Positions 51,802 through 61,779 of a DNA stretch of 64,000 bases are shown here, piece after piece. A model generated the notes under the pieces. That model was given only the letters and a program-made list of their open reading frames with translations. It did no database searches and was not told the DNA's origin. Position 1 is the stretch's first letter, and each line of letters opens with the position of its first letter. Made by a program: the position numbers and the translations under genes. Source of the DNA: Mesotoga prima MesG1.Ag.4.2 (GTDB lineage: Bacteria > Thermotogota > Thermotogae > Petrotogales > Kosmotogaceae); NCBI RefSeq assembly GCF_000147715.2, contig NC_017934.1:2294001-2358000 (forward strand). The letters run 5' to 3'.

Positions 51802-52545
51802 TCACTCTCCTCCCAGGGCAAGCTGGCGACGCCTGTCAAAGAGAATAATTGCGGCCGAGGCGGCTACATTAAGGGAGTCCACTGTATCTTCCATAGGTAT
51901 CGAAATGAGACGGTCACTTCTTTCCTTTACCAGTCGCCTTACACCCTTCCCTTCATTCCCGAACACAATAGCAGACTTTTCAGAGTATTCGTTTTCATAA
52001 TAAGGGATTCCTTCCATATCTGAAGCATAAATCCAGAACCCTTTCTCCTTCAGAATCTCTTCGAACTGTGCCATATTTATTATCTTTATTATCGGAATTT
52101 TAAAAGCAAGACCGGCAGAGACTTTCACAACCGACGGGGTTATTTCCGCGGAGTTACTCGAGGTAATTGCGATAGCATCCGCCCCAACTGCCACTGAAGT
52201 CCTAATTATTGCACCAAGATTATGCGGATCCTGAATCTGGTCAAGAAGTACAATCGTAGCTGTCCTTTGCTCTTCAATTGCTCGGAGGAGCTCTTCGGAG
52301 TCAGAGTAAGGAAACTGTTTAAGATCAATCACGACGCCTTGATGCTTCTTCTCTCTACAGAGATTGGCAAGCTTTTCTGGTGCCATCTCTTCAATTCTGA
52401 ATCCCCTTGCCTTTGATTCCTCAGCCAGTTCAAGAAGTTGCGAGTCGACATTTTTCTGATTAGTGAAAACTATGCGCTTTACGTTCAGAGCTGAAGAGTC
52501 GACTGTGAGAAGCTCTCTCAATACATTTCTTCCATGTAAATACAT
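51802..52545 (-). CDS. rlmB: 23S rRNA 2'-O-ribose methyltransferase RlmB (TrmH family)
   Basis: 247 residues from ATG 52545, overlapping the mrnC stop (TAATG). N-terminal substrate-binding part followed by the SPOUT knot: LLDQIQDPHNLGAIIRT, IVFGNEGKGVRRLV and ISIPMEDTVDSLNVAASAAI. It methylates G2251 in the peptidyl-transferase loop by family homology. Confidence 0.92.
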   Translation of the reverse strand: MYLHGRNVLRELLTVDSSALNVKRIVFTNQKNVDSQLLELAEESKARGFRIEEMAPEKLANLCREKKHQGVVIDLKQFPYSDSEELLRAIEEQRTATIVLLDQIQDPHNLGAIIRTSVAVGADAIAITSSNSAEITPSVVKVSAGLAFKIPIIKIINMAQFEEILKEKGFWIYASDMEGIPYYENEYSEKSAIVFGNEGKGVRRLVKERSDRLISIPMEDTVDSLNVAASAAIILFDRRRQLALGGE

Positions 52546-52955
52546 TAAATCACCCTTTCGAACAGCTCTCTGATTCTCTCAGTCTTTCCTTCAAGAAATA
52601 AATATCCGATGAGAGCTTCAAAAGCGGTGGCCATTTTATAGTCCTCATCATCTCCATGTTTTTTTGAACCTCTTGAATTGTAACCCCTTCTGACGATTTC
52701 TTTCTCTTCTTCATCAAGAAGGTCAGCAACTTCTTCAAGAGCTTTCCTTTGACCTGAGGCACTTACGTAATCTTTTACTATGTTGTGCTGATGACCTGCT
52801 CTCCTCCGGGCCTGCGGCAAGGTATTCAATCGAAAATAGAGCGAATAAACTGCATCTCCTAAGAAAGCAAGGCTGTCAAGCGACAACTGGTCAGGACTTA
52901 CCGAGAAAGAAAAGAGATTATCCCTTTTGTCGTTACCGTTGTTATAGGTATTCAT
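52545..52955 (-). CDS. mrnC: Mini-ribonuclease 3
   Basis: 136 residues from ATG 52955, overlapping alaS by 14 bases. RNase III catalytic domain without a dsRNA-binding domain: LDSLAFLGDAVYSLYFRL, DEEEKEIVRRGYNSRGSKKH and TAFEALIGYLFLEG. It matures 23S rRNA in bacteria that have it. Confidence 0.93.
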   Translation of the reverse strand: MNTYNNGNDKRDNLFSFSVSPDQLSLDSLAFLGDAVYSLYFRLNTLPQARRRAGHQHNIVKDYVSASGQRKALEEVADLLDEEEKEIVRRGYNSRGSKKHGDDEDYKMATAFEALIGYLFLEGKTERIRELFERVI

Positions 52956-55551
52956 CAATCCTCTCGATTAATGTTTGCAACTTTGATAGATCCTTTCCAC
53001 CTGCCTGGGCAAAGTCTGGTCTACCTCCACCGCCCCCTCCAAGGTCTCTTGCGATTTTCCTGGCGATCTCACCTGCGTTGAATTTGTCAGTAAGTTTCTT
53101 CTCGACCTTCACAACGAACGAGACTGAGTCTTCCAGCTCGTTGAATATTATCACTATTCCGCCGCCTTCTTTGCTAAGAAGAACATCGGCCCCATTTCTC
53201 AGGGCGCTAGAAGGAGCGTTTTCGACCCTTCTTATGAGCAGTTTCGTCCCATTAACGATCATCTTCTTATCTTTCATCAGGGAGTCTCCAGAGAGCAGCT
53301 TTTCTTTCAATCTTTTTATCTCTTGTCCACCTGACTTCAGCTCGTTCAAAACCCCTTGAAGCCTCTGGATAATTAAATCTTCGGGAACCTCAAGCACTTC
53401 TCTTATTGTTTTCTGCCTGTTGAACAGATTTCTGAAATAATTAAGAGACGTTTTTCCTGTTATCGCTTCTATTCGCCTTGTCCCTGCAGCAACAGAGGTA
53501 TCGGAAAGGATTTTGAAGAGACCGATTTCTCCGGTGTTGTCAACATGAGTGCCTCCGCAAAGTTCTCTGCTGAATCCTTCGACTGATATTACCCGCACCT
53601 TGTCGCCGTACTTCTCTTCAAAAAGCGCCATCACATCCTGCCCTTTAATCTCGTCAAAGCTTTTTTCTGCCTTATCTACTACTTTAGCCTTGAGGATCTC
53701 TTCATTTACGATTTCTTCAACTTCGTTGAGTTCATCTGTCGATAACGGCTGAAAATGCGAAAAATCGAAACGTAATCTATCTGGCTGAACCAGAGAACCA
53801 GATTGGTGGACGTGTTCCCCAAGCACCTTTCTTAACGCTGCGTGCAGCAAATGAGTAGCGGTGTGATTTCTCGTTATCGCCTTTCTTCGGTCCTCATCCA
53901 CCGAAAGCCAAGCTTTGTCCCCAACATGTAAAGCACCTTCTTCAACAAAAGCCCTGTGGACTATCATCTCCTGGTAAGGTATGAACACTCTCTCGACCTT
54001 TGCAGAAGCATTGTCTGTACGGATCAAACCCGTATCGGTAACCTGTCCTCCTCTTTCGGGATAGAACGGTGTTTTTTCAAAGATTAAATCTCCGGTTTCG
54101 CCTTTGCTAAGGGTTTCTACGGCGTCACCTTCTTTTAGAATGGCGACGATCTTGGATTTGTCTTCGAATCTCGAGTAACCTGTGAATTTCGAATTGCCGG
54201 TCACAGGAAATATAGTTGAATATGCTTCGACGTTGCTAAGATATTCTCTGTCTCCCATTGCCTCCCTGGCCCTCTCTCTCTGTAACGCCATTTCCCTTTC
54301 ATAGCCTTCTTTGTCAAGAGTTACACCGGTACCCGCAACGATCTCCTCAACAAGTTCCAGGGGGAATCCATAAGTATCGTGTAGCATGAATAATTCGGGA
54401 CCTGAAAGTTCTTTCTTGTCGACAAGTACTGACTTCAATCTCTTTTCACCATTTACAAGTGTTGAGAGGAATCTCTCCTCCTCTTTAAGAGTGATTTCTT
54501 GAGTGAATGAAAGCCTCTGCCTCAGTTCGGGATATACATTTCCCATATGATCCGCAACTGTCTCCACTATTCGGTAAAGAAACGGGGAACTGTATCCGAG
54601 CAGTGAACTGTGGCGTACAGCCCTTCTCAAAATTCTTCTGAGTACGTATCCACGACCTTCGTTAGAGGGAAGAATACCATCTGAAACCATAAATGCAACC
54701 GATCTCGCATGATCGGCAATGACTTTTATCGAGATATCGGAGCCCGGTTTTTCCTTATACTTAATTCCAAGGATCTCTTCAATCTTTTTGATTATCGGTA
54801 TGAACAAGTCGGTGTCGAAATTCGAATCGACATCTTGAAGTATCGAGGCGGCTCTTTCAAGGCCAAATCCCGTATCGATGTTCTTTCTTTCGAGGTAAGT
54901 GAGATTTCCTTCCTCGTCCTGGTTGAATTCTGTAAATACAAGATTCCAGAATTCAAGAAATCTACCGCAATCGCAAGCGGGGCTGCAGTTCTCGGGATCC
55001 GGGCAGTTGTCTCCATGACCTCTGTCTATGAAGATCTCTGAATCGGGTCCACATGGACCGGAGGGCCCGGCCGGACCCCACCAGTTGTCCTTCTTTCCAA
55101 GCCTAATGATCTTCTTTTCTGGGATGCCGACTTCATCTCTCCATATTGAAAACGCTTCGTCATCGTCAAGATAGACGGAAACCCACAAACGGTTTTCCGG
55201 GAGATTCAGATACTCGGTAACAAATTCCCAAGCCCATTTTATGGTCTCTCTCTTAAAATAATCGCCGAACGAGAAGTTACCCAGCATCTCGAAAAACGTT
55301 TGATGTCTAGGGGTTCTTCCTACGTTTTCGATGTCGTTAGTCCTTACGCATTTCTGACAGGTTGTTACTCTTCTGTAAGTGGGTTCTATCTTGCCCCAGA
55401 AGATCGGTTTAAAAGGAACCATCCCGGCGACTGTGAACATCAGCTGGGGATCGTTCGGTATCAATGAAGCACTCTGCAACCTTTTGTGATCTTTAGATTC
55501 AAAAAACTTGAGATAACTCTCTCTTATCTCAGCGCCAGTCATGTATTTCAC
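52942..55551 (-). CDS. alaS: alanyl-tRNA synthetase
   Basis: 869 residues from GTG 55551 (GAGGAGG upstream). Class II catalytic core (ESKDHKRLQSASLIPNDPQL; RTPRHQTFFEMLGNFSFGDY in two blocks), editing site RNHTATHLLHAAL with CGGTHVDNTGEIG, and the glycine-rich DLGGGGGGRPDFAQAGG C-terminal domain. A full-length, normal enzyme. Ten or so bases separate it from cdsA. Confidence 0.97.
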   Translation of the reverse strand: MKYMTGAEIRESYLKFFESKDHKRLQSASLIPNDPQLMFTVAGMVPFKPIFWGKIEPTYRRVTTCQKCVRTNDIENVGRTPRHQTFFEMLGNFSFGDYFKRETIKWAWEFVTEYLNLPENRLWVSVYLDDDEAFSIWRDEVGIPEKKIIRLGKKDNWWGPAGPSGPCGPDSEIFIDRGHGDNCPDPENCSPACDCGRFLEFWNLVFTEFNQDEEGNLTYLERKNIDTGFGLERAASILQDVDSNFDTDLFIPIIKKIEEILGIKYKEKPGSDISIKVIADHARSVAFMVSDGILPSNEGRGYVLRRILRRAVRHSSLLGYSSPFLYRIVETVADHMGNVYPELRQRLSFTQEITLKEEERFLSTLVNGEKRLKSVLVDKKELSGPELFMLHDTYGFPLELVEEIVAGTGVTLDKEGYEREMALQRERAREAMGDREYLSNVEAYSTIFPVTGNSKFTGYSRFEDKSKIVAILKEGDAVETLSKGETGDLIFEKTPFYPERGGQVTDTGLIRTDNASAKVERVFIPYQEMIVHRAFVEEGALHVGDKAWLSVDEDRRKAITRNHTATHLLHAALRKVLGEHVHQSGSLVQPDRLRFDFSHFQPLSTDELNEVEEIVNEEILKAKVVDKAEKSFDEIKGQDVMALFEEKYGDKVRVISVEGFSRELCGGTHVDNTGEIGLFKILSDTSVAAGTRRIEAITGKTSLNYFRNLFNRQKTIREVLEVPEDLIIQRLQGVLNELKSGGQEIKRLKEKLLSGDSLMKDKKMIVNGTKLLIRRVENAPSSALRNGADVLLSKEGGGIVIIFNELEDSVSFVVKVEKKLTDKFNAGEIARKIARDLGGGGGGRPDFAQAGGKDLSKLQTLIERIDEYL

Positions 55552-55563
55552 TATCTTGCCTCC

Positions 55564-56418
55564 TCAAGTCAAAAGAGTAAGGAAAATATAAAACATGGGT
55601 GTTACGAAAAGAACACCGTCTATACGATCAAGCATACCACCATGTCCAGGCAGCAAACTGCCAGAATCCTTAACACCGTGATATCTTTTGAAAGATGATT
55701 CGGCAATGTCACCAATTGTACCAAATACGGCTACCACAACTGCCAATACCATGAACTGAAGTATTCCCAGGTCGGGACCGTTGTAAAGTCCTGTTAGTTT
55801 GCTCAAAGAGACGAACAGAAGCATAAAAAGAAGAGAAGTCACGTATCCACCAATTACTCCCTCGAGACTCTTTTTGGGGCTGTAACTCGGAGAGATCCTG
55901 ATGTGACCAAATTTCTTTCCTAAAAAGTAAGCCCCGGTGTCGAATAGCCACACAGATGTTAATGACATCAACGCCATAGATGAACCGAACCCGAGATAGA
56001 TGTGATAAAAGAATGCAAGATCGAAGCCAATGTATATAAGGGAGAATACGGAATTAGCTATTATCTCTTTGGCACTCCTTACATCGGCGACTGTAGTTAT
56101 GACTATCGAAGTAATAGAAATCACACCCACTGCAAAAATCAACTCCGGTCTAGGAGCTGCAGATTCAACTCTGGCAAATCTATCGAGAAGTATTCCGTAA
56201 GCAACGATTATCGCAGGTATTACCCCGGACAGAGCAATTCTGACTGACTGATGGTTCCGCTCTTTTAAACTGAACTTTAGGTATTCATAGTTTGAAAAAA
56301 GCACCACGGCAGAGACCAATCCAATGAATGAATAATAGTTAACGAAACATAGAATGACAAAAGGAGCCACAACGGCAGCGGTCACTATCCTGATACCTGT
56401 CTCCGAGATTTTCTTCAT
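55564..56418 (-). CDS. cdsA: phosphatidate cytidylyltransferase
   Basis: 284 residues from ATG 56418, overlapping the uppS stop by one base. About eight membrane segments. The C-terminal signature is FGTIGDIAESSFKRYHGVKD followed by PGHGGMLDRIDGVLFVTP. It makes CDP-diacylglycerol for phospholipid synthesis at the membrane. Confidence 0.95.
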   Translation of the reverse strand: MKKISETGIRIVTAAVVAPFVILCFVNYYSFIGLVSAVVLFSNYEYLKFSLKERNHQSVRIALSGVIPAIIVAYGILLDRFARVESAAPRPELIFAVGVISITSIVITTVADVRSAKEIIANSVFSLIYIGFDLAFFYHIYLGFGSSMALMSLTSVWLFDTGAYFLGKKFGHIRISPSYSPKKSLEGVIGGYVTSLLFMLLFVSLSKLTGLYNGPDLGILQFMVLAVVVAVFGTIGDIAESSFKRYHGVKDSGSLLPGHGGMLDRIDGVLFVTPMFYIFLTLLT

Positions 56419-57101
56419 CAGTCCAATGCACCAAACCTTCTTTTCCTTTTTGAGTAATCGTCCACTGCTCTATGGAATTCCTCTTTCGTGAAATCAGGCC
56501 ACAGAGTTCCAGTGAAAAACAGCTCACTGTATACCGATTGCCACGTCAAAAAGTTGCTGAGTCTTTCTTCTCCAGAGGTTCGAATGATCAGATCGGGTTC
56601 GGGAACATCTGGAAGATAAAGATTCATGGCTATGTCTTCTTCCGATATTTGTTCCTTTCCGATCTTAAGAATCTCGTTTACCGCGTCAACAATCTCTGCC
56701 CTTCCACCATAATTAAGGGCTACGATAACATCAAGTTTCTTACCCATCGAAGTCTTGTTCTCGATCTGAAAGACGAAGTCCCCGAGTTCAGGAGGAAGCT
56801 CGTTCAGCCTCCCCATGAATCGCATTCTAACGCCCTCTTCCAGCATACTGCCGACTTTGCTGCTTATGTAAAGGAGCATCAGTTCAAATAGAAATTCGAC
56901 TTCTTCCTTTGGACGCCTCCAGTTCTCCGTGGAAAACGCGTAAAGTGTTACGTATCTTATTCCAAGATCTGCACACCAGTGAGAGGCGGCGTCCGCTACT
57001 TCAGCACCCTTTCTGTGTCCTTCAATTCTCTCAAGTCCCCTTTTCTTGGCCCATCGGCCATTTCCATCCATTATAAAGGCTACATGAACGGGAAAGGCCA
57101 T
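56418..57101 (-). CDS. uppS: isoprenyl (undecaprenyl) diphosphate synthase
   Basis: 227 residues from ATG 57101, overlapping the frr stop (TAATG). Cis-prenyltransferase marks: HVAFIMDGNGRWAKKRGLER, YVTLYAFSTENWRRPKEEV and PEPDLIIRTSGEERLSNFL. It makes the lipid carrier for cell-wall and polysaccharide synthesis. Confidence 0.95.
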   Translation of the reverse strand: MAFPVHVAFIMDGNGRWAKKRGLERIEGHRKGAEVADAASHWCADLGIRYVTLYAFSTENWRRPKEEVEFLFELMLLYISSKVGSMLEEGVRMRFMGRLNELPPELGDFVFQIENKTSMGKKLDVIVALNYGGRAEIVDAVNEILKIGKEQISEEDIAMNLYLPDVPEPDLIIRTSGEERLSNFLTWQSVYSELFFTGTLWPDFTKEEFHRAVDDYSKRKRRFGALD

Positions 57102-57655
57102 TAAAAGTCCATGATCTCCTTACTCTTCTTTTCAAAGGCCTTGTCCATCTCTTCAATATATCGATTTGTAAGCTCCTGAATTTCCTCCTCGAATTTCTTA
57201 AGATCGTCCTCAGTCATCTCTGATGCCTTTTCAAGTTCTCTAGCTTCCTTTATAACGTCTCTTCGGATATTTCTAATAGCTATCTTTCCCTTCTCCGCAT
57301 TATCTCTTGCGATCTTCACCCACTTTTCTCTCTGTTCCGTCGTCGGTACAGGAAAGTTCAACTTGATATTGACCCCGTCGTTTATGGGAGTCAAGTCAAG
57401 TTTAGAGGCAAAGATTGCTTTTTCAACTTGGCTGAGGACGCTTCTATCCCAGGGCTTAATGACTAAAGAACGGTCTTCGGTAGTTGTGATTGTGGCTATC
57501 TGGTTAATCGGTGTAGGCACTCCGTAATAGTCGACCTTTACAGACTCAAGAAGGGCAGGGGAAGGTCTGCCCGTACGCATTTGGGCGTACTCTTCCACGA
57601 TTTTTTCTACGCTCTTCTTCATTCGGTTTTCAGCATCTTTCAGCAGGCTATTCAT
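57101..57655 (-). CDS. frr: ribosome recycling factor
   Basis: 184 residues from ATG 57655 (GGGAGGA upstream). [20 protein letters not shown] and [20 protein letters not shown] are family blocks, and the length is standard. First gene of the seven-gene housekeeping run down to mutL. Confidence 0.96.
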   Translation of the reverse strand: MNSLLKDAENRMKKSVEKIVEEYAQMRTGRPSPALLESVKVDYYGVPTPINQIATITTTEDRSLVIKPWDRSVLSQVEKAIFASKLDLTPINDGVNIKLNFPVPTTEQREKWVKIARDNAEKGKIAIRNIRRDVIKEARELEKASEMTEDDLKKFEEEIQELTNRYIEEMDKAFEKKSKEIMDF

Positions 57656-57688
57656 GATCTTCCTCCCTTTCTCTCGTATGTCAACGGA

Positions 57689-57697
57689 ATTATATCA
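57689..57697 (-). promoter_or_regulatory. extended -10 promoter of the frr operon
   Basis: TGATATAAT on the minus strand, a perfect extended -10, 34 bases upstream of the frr start. Confidence 0.6.
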
Positions 57698-57748
57698 TGT
57701 AAGGCTTTTCGTATTAGTAGCGTCAGAACTGCAAAAAAGGTTTGTTAG

Positions 57749-57777
57749 TTGAATTGGGTAGTCTATTCTGGTAAAAT
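57749..57777 (+). promoter_or_regulatory. promoter of yajC-secDF
   Basis: TTGAAT (57749-57754), 17 bases, TAAAAT (57772-57777), about 37 bases before the yajC start. Confidence 0.65.
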
Positions 57778-57813
57778 CATACAGGTGCTCTAACCATGAC
57801 AGGAGGTATGTAA

Positions 57814-58206
57814 ATGTTTTCAGTCCTTAGTTTCATTGCATATGCCCCGGCAGGAGATGTGGCAGCTCCTTCGACAGATCCGGGGGCAGCAACCAGCGGG
57901 GGCTTCTCAGGAATAATCATATGGCTAGTTCTTATGGTTGCTTTCTTCTATTTCCTCATAATTATGCCTCAAAGAAAGAGGGATAAGCAGTTCAAGCAGA
58001 TGATGGAGAAGCTCAAGGTTGGCGATAGAATAGTTACGGCCGGCGGAATCATCGGAAAGATTACAATGATAAAACCTGACAGCCTAAGGATCAGGACCGG
58101 CACCGGAACAGAACTTGATGTTACAAGAAAGGCAATCGCCGTCGTAGTTAATAAAGGCGAGAATGACAAAGAAGAAGTAGAACCCGATGTGAATGTCAAA
58201 CAGTAA
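57814..58206 (+). CDS. yajC: preprotein translocase subunit YajC
   Basis: 130 residues from ATG 57814 (AGGAGGT upstream). One membrane segment (IIIWLVLMVAFFYFLIIM) followed by the family block PQRKRDKQFKQMMEKLKVGD and RIVTAGGIIGKI. Associates with SecDF in protein export. Confidence 0.95.
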   Translation: MFSVLSFIAYAPAGDVAAPSTDPGAATSGGFSGIIIWLVLMVAFFYFLIIMPQRKRDKQFKQMMEKLKVGDRIVTAGGIIGKITMIKPDSLRIRTGTGTELDVTRKAIAVVVNKGENDKEEVEPDVNVKQ

Positions 58207-58272
58207 TAGTTTCAGGTACATTTGTAGATATTGGAAGGGGGTGTCTGTCCGAGTCTTTCGGGCAAAGTCCGT

Positions 58273-59778
58273 ATGAGAGCAAACCAAAAACGCTTGATCG
58301 TTACCGTTGTGGTGTTTGTTGCGGCATTATTGCCACTACTTATACCTCACGGTAGTGCACCAGCCGGAAGCAGCTTCATAGATAAATTGGCTGCGAACAT
58401 CAAGTTAGGGCTTGATATAAAGGGTGGAGCTCTTCTTGAGTACCAGATGCTTACCGATGTCTCTGATCAAGAGATGAATGCACTTGCAGACAGAGTCATT
58501 GAAGTTTTGAGGGCAAGACTGGATGCTGCCGGATTCACTGAAGCAACAGTAGAAAAGGTTACCACGGGAATTTCGTTTGGGGAAGATATTCCACCTGTGA
58601 GAGTGAGAGTTCAAATTCCTGGAATAACAGATGTATCTAGAGCCGAGAGTCTAGTGGGAAAGACCGGGAGGCTCTATTTTGCTGATGTTCTCGCGATTGA
58701 AACTTCGGTTTCTACGCCTTCTATCCCAGCAGGAATGTCGCTGGAGATAAGCAGGAGAAAGCTTCAAGGAGCCGAACCTTACTGGGTCAAGGAACTTCAC
58801 TACGGAGAATACGTCGGAGGAGTACAGAACAACACATGGTATTTCATCAGTCCCAAAGTCAGCATAGGGTCTAGCTATGCAGAGCTTGACGGAAGCGTGG
58901 TTACAGATGCTAAGCCTTTGGTGAACAATCAGCCCAGACCCGGGCAAGGAAGATTCATGGTTTCTCTGAAGTTCAGTTCCGAAGGTGCGAAGACTTTTAG
59001 GGACATTACTTCAGTGAAGTCCACATATGCCGATACCGATATGAAGAAGAGGCTCGCAATTGTCCTGGACGATAGGGTAATCATCGCACCTCTAGTTCAG
59101 TCTCAGATTTCCGATGGAAATGCCGTAATTGAGGGTTTGAATTCAATCGAAGAAGCGAAGGAAGTTTCCATTCTTGTCGGAAGTGGAAATCTTCCCGTCG
59201 ATCTCGCATCGTTCAACAAGAGAGTTTTGTCGCCCACGCTCGGCAGAGATATCATAAATTCAAGCCTTTGGGCCGGAGTAGCAGGTATCGTTATAATAAT
59301 GATCTACATGGTTGTCTTCTACAAGAAGATGGGTATTGTGGCAGACATCGCCTTGCTGTATAATGCGGTGCTTCTCTTTGGAATGATATCTCTTACCGGT
59401 TCAATTCTCACACTGCCTGGTATAGCTGGTATAGTTCTGACAATAGGAATGACAGTCGATGGAAATGTTCTGATCTTCGAGAGAATAAAAGAAGAATTGA
59501 GGTTGGGAAAGACGCCGGAGAACTCAATAGATTCGGCCTTTTCTAAGGTTGTGTGGACGATTTTCGACGCCAACCTCACTACAATACTCGCCGGTCTCGT
59601 TCTCTTCTATTTTGGAACGGGTACGGTTAAGGGATTCGCAGTCACACTTATAATAGGCGTTGTAGGCGCAATGTTCACAAATATAGTGGTGTCAAGAACC
59701 GTACTTACGGGAATGGCGGGAAGTCTCAAACCCCATCGCTACGTTGAAGTTGAAACGGAAGGGAGAGATGCAAGATGA
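58273..59778 (+). CDS. secD: protein translocase subunit SecD
   Basis: 501 residues from ATG 58273; the ribosome binding site is weak. One N-terminal membrane segment, then the conserved LGLDIKGGALLEYQM, a periplasmic domain, and a five-segment C-terminal half with GMTVDGNVLIFERIKEELR. SecDF uses the proton or sodium gradient to help export. Confidence 0.95.
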   Translation: MRANQKRLIVTVVVFVAALLPLLIPHGSAPAGSSFIDKLAANIKLGLDIKGGALLEYQMLTDVSDQEMNALADRVIEVLRARLDAAGFTEATVEKVTTGISFGEDIPPVRVRVQIPGITDVSRAESLVGKTGRLYFADVLAIETSVSTPSIPAGMSLEISRRKLQGAEPYWVKELHYGEYVGGVQNNTWYFISPKVSIGSSYAELDGSVVTDAKPLVNNQPRPGQGRFMVSLKFSSEGAKTFRDITSVKSTYADTDMKKRLAIVLDDRVIIAPLVQSQISDGNAVIEGLNSIEEAKEVSILVGSGNLPVDLASFNKRVLSPTLGRDIINSSLWAGVAGIVIIMIYMVVFYKKMGIVADIALLYNAVLLFGMISLTGSILTLPGIAGIVLTIGMTVDGNVLIFERIKEELRLGKTPENSIDSAFSKVVWTIFDANLTTILAGLVLFYFGTGTVKGFAVTLIIGVVGAMFTNIVVSRTVLTGMAGSLKPHRYVEVETEGRDAR

Positions 59779-60695
59779 CCTTCAAAGCAGACTTCGTCGG
59801 AAAAAGGAAGTATTTCATTGCTCTTTCCCTTGTGCTGATTGTCGTCTCTGTTATCTTCATTTTCACAAAAGGATTCAATTTTGGAGTTGACTTCACCGGC
59901 GGAATCGAAATAAGCGTTTCCGTCCAGGATGTCGATATGACTGTGGCTGAGATGAGAGAGCTCCTGAGCGCAGAGGACCCCGATTTTGCGGCTGCAAGAA
60001 TCATAAAACAAAGACCGCTTACCGAAGAAGGTTCTTCCGAACAGAGGAGTAGATTCTCGATTATCGTCAATACTTCAGAGAGTGAAGAATCCATAACAGC
60101 AAAGATGCTGGCCGGACTAGAAGTGAAAGATGTTACAAATGACAATATACTTTCTGTGAGTACAATTTCGGGATATGCTGCCCAGGAGATAAGGGGATAT
60201 GCTTGGATTGCCGTAACAGTGTCCATGGCGCTTCTTCTTCTATACATAACGATTAGATTCAAGTTCTCTTTTGGAGTAGGAGCTATACTAACGCTTATTC
60301 ACGATGTGATTATAGTACTGGGATTCTACAGTATCTTCGGAATTGAGTTCAATGCACCGGTAGTTGCGTCACTCCTTACTTTGGTTGGATACTCTCTCAA
60401 TGACACGATCGTCGTTTACGACAGAATTAGGGAGAATACCAAGAAGATGAGGGGAAAGACGATAGAAACAGTGGTAAATACAAGTATCAATGATGTAATA
60501 GTTAGATCGATAAACACTTCTTTGACCACTTTTCTGGCTGTTCTCACTCTCTTCATATTCTCGGGAGAGGTCTTGAGACCATTTGCGTTCGGAATGCTGG
60601 TCGGTGTTGTCGTTGGAACATATTCCTCTCTGTACATCTCCAGCCCTGTCGTTATCGAGTGGTTGAAGAGATCAGAGAGCAGAAGCCACGCTTGA
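59775..60695 (+). CDS. secF: protein translocase subunit SecF
   Basis: 306 residues from ATG 59775, overlapping the secD stop by 4 bases (ATGA). FNFGVDFTGGIEI and YSLNDTIVVYDRIRENTKKM are the family marks, with six membrane segments. Confidence 0.95.
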   Translation: MTFKADFVGKRKYFIALSLVLIVVSVIFIFTKGFNFGVDFTGGIEISVSVQDVDMTVAEMRELLSAEDPDFAAARIIKQRPLTEEGSSEQRSRFSIIVNTSESEESITAKMLAGLEVKDVTNDNILSVSTISGYAAQEIRGYAWIAVTVSMALLLLYITIRFKFSFGVGAILTLIHDVIIVLGFYSIFGIEFNAPVVASLLTLVGYSLNDTIVVYDRIRENTKKMRGKTIETVVNTSINDVIVRSINTSLTTFLAVLTLFIFSGEVLRPFAFGMLVGVVVGTYSSLYISSPVVIEWLKRSESRSHA

Positions 60696-60709
60696 TCGTT
60701 GTCTACCTC

Positions 60710-60738
60710 TTGAAAAGTGAAACCTGGTAGAGTATAAT
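60710..60738 (+). promoter_or_regulatory. promoter of tRNA-Ala
   Basis: TTGAAA (60710-60715), 17 bases, TATAAT (60733-60738), 11 bases before the tRNA. Confidence 0.8.
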
Positions 60739-60749
60739 TTTTTTAGAGT

Positions 60750-60825
60750 GGGGACGTAGCGCAGTTGGGAGCGCGATACAATGGCATTGTATAGGCCGAG
60801 GGTTCGAATCCCTTCGTCTCCACCA
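60750..60825 (+). tRNA. tRNA-Ala (GGC anticodon)
   Basis: A full cloverleaf can be drawn: acceptor GGGGACG/CGTCTCC, D stem GCGC/GCGC, anticodon stem ATACA/TGTAT with loop ATGGCAT (anticodon GGC), T stem GAGGG/CCCTT with loop TTCGAAT. The CCA end is encoded. 76 bases. Confidence 0.97.
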
Positions 60826-60870
60826 GGCGGGGAACGTGAGTTCTCCGCTTTTTCAATTTTGGTGATGTGG

Positions 60871-61779
60871 ATGAAGAGACTCCTCGTTTTTGTCTTGGTG
60901 TTAATTGAAGCCGCACTAGTTGCAGTCCCCTCTGTGTTTTTCACTGATGATGGGAGAGCGGTGCAAAGAATACTGAACGTTCTTGAGGATGCGCAAGAAG
61001 AAGTTATCTTGGTATCTTACTCTCTTGATGAAACCGAGATAATTAAATGTCTCAATCACCTTGAAAGAAGGGGAGTAAGAATTGAGGTGATGATCGATGA
61101 TTCGACTGTGGATAGAGCCTTCGCAAAATCACCGGAGTTTGAAATCAGGAGCGATACTGCAGCGGCTCTAGTCCACTCGAAATTTCTTGTCGTTGACAGA
61201 CAAGTGATTGTCTTCGGAACGGGCAACTTCACTGAAGGAAGCCTAAGAGAAGATTCGAATAGCTTTTTGGTTTTCGAATCTCCATCGGTAGCTGAGTTGT
61301 TTCTACGATACTTTGAAGCGATTGAAACTGGGGTCTCTTTGGACGAAGTTAATATTGGAAACATTGATTTCTACTTGTGCCCTTCACAGGAGGCAAGGAA
61401 AAGAGTAATAAAGGAGCTTATGGGAGCTAGAAGGGAGATATGTTTCGCTATGTTTGCCTTTACCGACCCGGAAATCTTAGCAGCTTTGAAATTTTGCGCT
61501 TCCATTGGAGTGAGGGTTACTGGAATAGTAGACAGCTGGAACGAGGATTCTCCTTTGCGGGAATATCTAACTTCTGGAATGGAAGTAGATGAAGGCGGTG
61601 CTGTCACAATTCACGACAAGACATTTGTCGTTGACGGAGAAACTGTGATTACTGGTTCGGCGAATGCGTCTCTGAGCGGCTGGGGGAAAAATCGAGAGGT
61701 AGTTGCTATAATCGACTCGAGAGAACTTGCAAAGGAATTTGTGAATCATTTCGAGTATATAAGGGGGGTCTCAAGATGA
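60871..61779 (+). CDS. phospholipase D-like protein with two HKD motifs
   Basis: 302 residues from ATG 60871 (GGTGATG upstream). N-terminal hydrophobic segment MKRLLVFVLVLIEAALVAVP, probably a signal or anchor. Two HKD sites: HSKFLVVDRQVIVFGTGN and HDKTFVVDGETVITGSAN. The size and two-site layout recall the PLD-type endonuclease/phospholipase group; an exported nuclease or phosphodiesterase is plausible. Its stop overlaps the nadE start (ATGA). Confidence 0.85.
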   Translation: MKRLLVFVLVLIEAALVAVPSVFFTDDGRAVQRILNVLEDAQEEVILVSYSLDETEIIKCLNHLERRGVRIEVMIDDSTVDRAFAKSPEFEIRSDTAAALVHSKFLVVDRQVIVFGTGNFTEGSLREDSNSFLVFESPSVAELFLRYFEAIETGVSLDEVNIGNIDFYLCPSQEARKRVIKELMGARREICFAMFAFTDPEILAALKFCASIGVRVTGIVDSWNEDSPLREYLTSGMEVDEGGAVTIHDKTFVVDGETVITGSANASLSGWGKNREVVAIIDSRELAKEFVNHFEYIRGVSR